18,416 nucleotides of DNA, from contig DHWX01000128.1 of NCBI GenBank assembly GCA_002413395.1, positions 3,285-21,700 of the forward strand. Direction: 5' to 3'. This document shows, one piece after another, positions 15,763-18,416 of the stretch; positions within the stretch are counted from its first letter, which is position 1; every line of letters starts with the position of its first letter. The stretch comes from Polaromonas sp. UBA5171 (GTDB lineage Bacteria; Pseudomonadota; Gammaproteobacteria; Burkholderiales; Burkholderiaceae_C). The position numbers were made by a program, and so were the translations under genes. Under the pieces are notes generated by a model. That model saw only the letters and a list, made by a program, of their open reading frames with translations, had not been told where the DNA came from and did no database searches.

Positions 15763-15823
15763 AATCAGTTGAGGACAGAGCTTGTTCGCTGCGCGTAACG
15801 GCGGTCTGTCCCGCAAGATTTCA
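15763..15823. repeat. Hairpin-forming intergenic repeat, copy B
   Basis: Second copy of the element at 522-574, in the same orientation on the plus strand and 8 bp longer in the centre (GCTGCGCGTAACGGC region). Arms GGACAGA (15773-15779) and TCTGTCC (15805-15811) are perfect inverted repeats. It fills the gap between the thiolase stop (15821) and the thioesterase start; its last 3 bases coincide with the thiolase stop codon. There is no T-run on the minus strand, so mRNA stabilisation or attenuation is more likely than full termination (inference). Confidence 0.7.
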
Positions 15824-16996
15824 CAATACTTCAAAAATACCTGCTGCGCCCATGCCTCCACCAATGCACATGGTCACGCAGACGCGTTTGGCACCGCGAC
15901 GCTTGCCTTCAATCAGGGCATGACCGGTCAGGCGCTGGCCGGATACGCCGTAGGGATGACCCACCGCGATGGCGCCACCATTGACATTGAGCTTATCCAT
16001 TGGAATGCCCAGCTTGTCAGCACAATACAGCACCTGCACCGCAAATGCCTCGTTCAATTCCCATAAATCGATATCGCTGATCTTCAAACCCAGCCGAGCC
16101 AGCACCTTGGGGATGGCAAATACCGGGCCAATGCCCATTTCATCGGGCTCGCAGCCCGCCACGGCAAAACCAAGAAAGCGGCCCAGTGGTTGGAGTCCTT
16201 TTTTTTCGGCTGTTTTTTCGCTCATCACCACCACGGCACCGCCGCCATCGGAAAACTGGCTGGCATTGCCGGCGGTAATCAGGCCGCCGGGAACAGCCGA
16301 GCGCAAACCGTGGATACCTTCCTTGGTGGTGCCCGCGCGAATGCCTTCGTCCTTGCTCACCGTGACTTGCCTGGTTGTCAGACCCATCACCGGGTCAGCG
16401 ACACCCATGGTGACGGTGATGGGTGCGATCTCGGCGTCAAACAGGCCTGCGGCCAGCGCTACGGTGGCCTTTTGCTGGCTGGCTGCGCCGTACTCATCCA
16501 TGCGGTCACGTGAAATGTTGTAGCGCTTGGCGACATTTTCAGCCGTTTGCAACATGTTCCAGTAGATCTCGGGTTTGTTTTTGACGAGCCAGCTTTCCTG
16601 CAGCATGTGGGTGTTCATTTCCTGCTGCACACAGGAAATGCTCTCGACGCCACCAGCGACAAAGATGTCGGCCTCGCCAGTCATCACGCGCTGGGATGCC
16701 ATGGCAATGGTTTGCAGGCTAGACGAGCAAAAGCGATTCACCGTCATGCCCGACACAGTGACGGGGCAGCCCGCACGAAGGGCAATCTGGCGCGCAATAT
16801 TGGCACCGGTAGCACCTTCGGGCGTGGCACAACCCATGATCACATCTTCGACTTCGGCCGCTTCAATGCCAGCGCGGGCAATCGCGTGCTGAACCGCATG
16901 GCCCCCCAGTGTGGCCCCGTGCGTCATGTTGAAGGAACCCTTCCAGCTTTTAGCCAAAGGGGTACGGGCGGTGGAAACAATAACAGCAGATGTCAT
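15821..16996 (-). CDS. Acetyl-CoA C-acyltransferase (thiolase)
   Basis: Thiolase catalysing CoA-dependent cleavage of 3-ketoacyl-CoA, the last step of beta-oxidation; 391 aa, normal length. The nucleophile C90 (NRFCSSSLQ), H347 (AVGHPYGVSG) and C377 (CVTMCIGGGMG) match the catalytic Cys-His-Cys set of the family. The His motif reads GHPYG rather than the commoner GHPLG/GHPIG. ATG 16996 has AAAGGA 7 nt upstream. It is downstream of the FadB-like gene, as in fadBA operons. Members of this family include degradative 3-ketoacyl-CoA thiolases and biosynthetic acetoacetyl-CoA thiolases; gene order favours the degradative role. Confidence 0.94.
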   Translation of the reverse strand: MTSAVIVSTARTPLAKSWKGSFNMTHGATLGGHAVQHAIARAGIEAAEVEDVIMGCATPEGATGANIARQIALRAGCPVTVSGMTVNRFCSSSLQTIAMASQRVMTGEADIFVAGGVESISCVQQEMNTHMLQESWLVKNKPEIYWNMLQTAENVAKRYNISRDRMDEYGAASQQKATVALAAGLFDAEIAPITVTMGVADPVMGLTTRQVTVSKDEGIRAGTTKEGIHGLRSAVPGGLITAGNASQFSDGGGAVVVMSEKTAEKKGLQPLGRFLGFAVAGCEPDEMGIGPVFAIPKVLARLGLKISDIDLWELNEAFAVQVLYCADKLGIPMDKLNVNGGAIAVGHPYGVSGQRLTGHALIEGKRRGAKRVCVTMCIGGGMGAAGIFEVL

Positions 16997-17199
16997 GGAG
17001 GAGTCCTTTGAGATGACAGAGTTTGAATTAGGGCTGGGCGGCCTGGGTGAGAAGACGCTGGTGCGACCGCCTGCTCGTCAACCAGCACCGCCGCCACGTA
17101 TCCAACTGGCGAAAGCCCTTTGCGCAGCGTGTTGACGGTCACGATAGCCGCCAGCAAAAGCACAATGCCCAGCAGGACTACGATGATGCGTTTGATCAC
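16993..17199 (-). pseudogene. Decayed N-terminal fragment, possibly of an M20-family peptidase
   Basis: A 68-codon frame starting at GTG 17199, 14 nt after the FadB-like stop and ending over the thiolase ATG. It begins with a clear membrane anchor (MIKRIIVVLLGIVLLLAAI) followed by VNTLRKG and VDEQAVA. From memory this resembles the N-terminus of membrane-anchored M20 carboxypeptidases of Comamonadaceae (NTLRKG, then VDE-AVA-RLA). After VDEQAVA the frame gives unrelated residues, while the shifted frame reads HQRLLTQAAQP then stop, as expected for a degraded continuation. The catalytic part is absent. It could instead be a genuine small membrane protein; no homologue check was possible. Confidence 0.35.
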
Positions 17200-17213
17200 T
17201 GCAGACTGTCGTT

Positions 17214-18416
17214 TCAGTTAAACGTCTTGCCTTCGGCGGCGAGTCTGGCCAGCAGCGGCGCTGGTTTCCAGAAATTTTCATCATCCAGCGGGTTCTGCGC
17301 AAAACGGTGCATGGCCTGCACCACATTGAAGAGGCCCACCTCGTCGGCGTACAGCATCGGACCACCGCGGTAAATCGGGAAACCGTAACCCATCAGGTAC
17401 ACCATGTCGATGTCGCTGGCCTTGTTGGCAATGCCTTCTTCAAGAATATGCGCCGCCTCGTTGACCAGCGAGTACACCAGGCGCTGCACGATTTCTTCAT
17501 CGGCAATCTTGCGTGGCGTGATACCCAGCGATGAACGATGGGCTTCAATCATCTGCACGACTTCAGCATTGGGAATGGCATCGCGCTTGCCGGGCACGTA
17601 GTCGTACCAGCCAGCGCCGGTTTTTTGTCCAAACCGGCCTTTTTCACACAGCAGGTCGGCAGTCTTGCTGTACTTCATGTCGGGTTTTTCAAGATACCGG
17701 CGCTTGCGAATCGCCCAGCCAATGTCATTGCCTGCCAGGTCGCCCATGCGGAACGGGCCCATGGCAAAACCGAATTTCTCGATGGCCTTGTCCACCTGCT
17801 CGGGCGTGCAACCTTCGTCAAGCAGGAAGCCGCCCTGGCGTCCGTATTGCTCGATCATGCGGTTGCCGATAAAGCCGTCGCAGACCCCCGAGACTACAGC
17901 TGTTTTTTTGATTTTCTTGGCCAGACCCATGACGGTGGCCAGCACATCCTTGGCAGTCTTTTCGCCGCGCACCACTTCGAGCAGCTTCATGACGTTGGCA
18001 GGGCTGAAGAAGTGGGTGCCGATGACGTCTTGCGCACGCTTGGTGAAACTGGCAATCCGGTTCAGATCGAGCGTGGAAGTGTTGGAGGCCAAAATGGCAC
18101 CGGGTTTCATAACGCGGTCGAGTTCCGTGAAGACTTTTTCCTTGACGCCCATTTCCTCGAACACGGCTTCAATCACCATGTCGGCATCTTTCAGGTCGTC
18201 ATAGTTCAGCGTGGTGCTGAGCAGGCTCATGCGCTGCTCGTACTTATCTTGCTTGAGCTTGCCTTTTTTGACCTGAGCTTCGTAATTTTTTCGAATCGTG
18301 GCAATGCCGCGATCGAGTGCTTCCTGCTTCATTTCCAGCATCTTGACCGGAATGCCCGCGTTGAGGAAGTTCATGGAAATGCCGCCGCCCATGGTGCCCG
18401 CGCCGACGATGCCGAC
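17214..18416 (-). CDS. 3-hydroxyacyl-CoA dehydrogenase, FadB-like (5' end outside window)
   Basis: NAD-dependent L-3-hydroxyacyl-CoA dehydrogenase of beta-oxidation. The last 400 residues are present. The segment begins at the Rossmann glycine motif VGIVGAGTMGGG, then DADMVIEAVFE, the catalytic region SNTSTLDLN and GTHFFSPANVMKLLEVV (catalytic His), GFIGNRM, and a C-terminal dimerisation domain with GRFGQKTGAGWYDY and YGFPIYRGGPM. Since the window edge falls exactly where the NAD domain starts, a crotonase (enoyl-CoA hydratase) domain probably lies upstream, as in FadB/FadJ multifunctional proteins; that is inference. A standalone dehydrogenase would need only a few more residues. It is the most upstream visible gene of the minus-strand cluster and precedes the thiolase. 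Confidence 0.92.
   Translation of the reverse strand, partial: VGIVGAGTMGGGISMNFLNAGIPVKMLEMKQEALDRGIATIRKNYEAQVKKGKLKQDKYEQRMSLLSTTLNYDDLKDADMVIEAVFEEMGVKEKVFTELDRVMKPGAILASNTSTLDLNRIASFTKRAQDVIGTHFFSPANVMKLLEVVRGEKTAKDVLATVMGLAKKIKKTAVVSGVCDGFIGNRMIEQYGRQGGFLLDEGCTPEQVDKAIEKFGFAMGPFRMGDLAGNDIGWAIRKRRYLEKPDMKYSKTADLLCEKGRFGQKTGAGWYDYVPGKRDAIPNAEVVQMIEAHRSSLGITPRKIADEEIVQRLVYSLVNEAAHILEEGIANKASDIDMVYLMGYGFPIYRGGPMLYADEVGLFNVVQAMHRFAQNPLDDENFWKPAPLLARLAAEGKTFN

Noticed and set aside
15744..15764. TTG start extending the first thioesterase by 7 residues
   Set aside because: It lies within the hairpin repeat and an ATG at 15743 gives a normal family N-terminus.
1..18416. Mobile island, integrase, transposon or CRISPR array
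   Set aside because: No transposase, integrase, terminal repeats, tRNA-linked att sites or regularly spaced repeats are visible. The two short repeats are not long or precise enough to define an island.

Overview
The window looks chromosomal and comes from a betaproteobacterium, most likely a member of the Comamonadaceae (Polaromonas/Rhodoferax/Acidovorax-like). I infer this from gene content, codon use and GC-rich intergenic hairpin elements; no rRNA or other direct taxonomic marker is present. I see no tRNA, rRNA, CRISPR array, transposase or integrase.

The left part (1-8001) is a copper/silver detoxification locus. A CusR/CopR-type response regulator (minus strand, cut by the left edge) is divergent from a plus-strand operon cusF-cusC-cusB-cusA. 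This operon encodes a periplasmic metallochaperone, a TolC-like outer-membrane channel, a membrane-fusion adaptor with its own C-terminal CusF domain, and an RND pump that keeps the three Cu(I)/Ag(I)-relaying methionines of E. coli CusA. An 18-bp imperfect palindrome resembling a copper-regulator (cop) box lies between the divergent genes. Convergent to cusA is a lipoprotein with a DsbC/DsbG-like CPHC thioredoxin fold, possibly repairing envelope thiols under metal stress (inference). A 403-bp stretch with no gene follows it.

The right part (8405-18416) is entirely minus strand and reads as a fatty-acyl-CoA (beta-oxidation type) catabolic cluster. In transcription order it holds: a FadB-like 3-hydroxyacyl-CoA dehydrogenase (cut by the right edge), a decayed M20-peptidase-like fragment, a thiolase, a PaaI-type thioesterase, a long acyl-CoA dehydrogenase, a 211-bp gap, an SDR, a second PaaI-type thioesterase, a CurA-like medium-chain reductase (frameshifted), a GST-like protein with a C-terminal extension, an ElaA-type acetyltransferase (frameshifted), and a second SDR. 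Short gaps and a 4-bp ATGA overlap suggest co-transcription in at least two blocks.

The less ordinary points are: a standalone CusF whose copper-capping Trp is replaced by Met while the CusB-fused CusF domain keeps it; two copies of a 53-61-bp hairpin repeat 15.2 kb apart, one lying against the regulator's ribosome binding site; a GC-rich hairpin element inside the catabolic operon; two neighbouring genes each broken by what reads as one extra base; and the M20 remnant. I found no clearly new multi-gene system. The efflux and beta-oxidation parts belong to known families.
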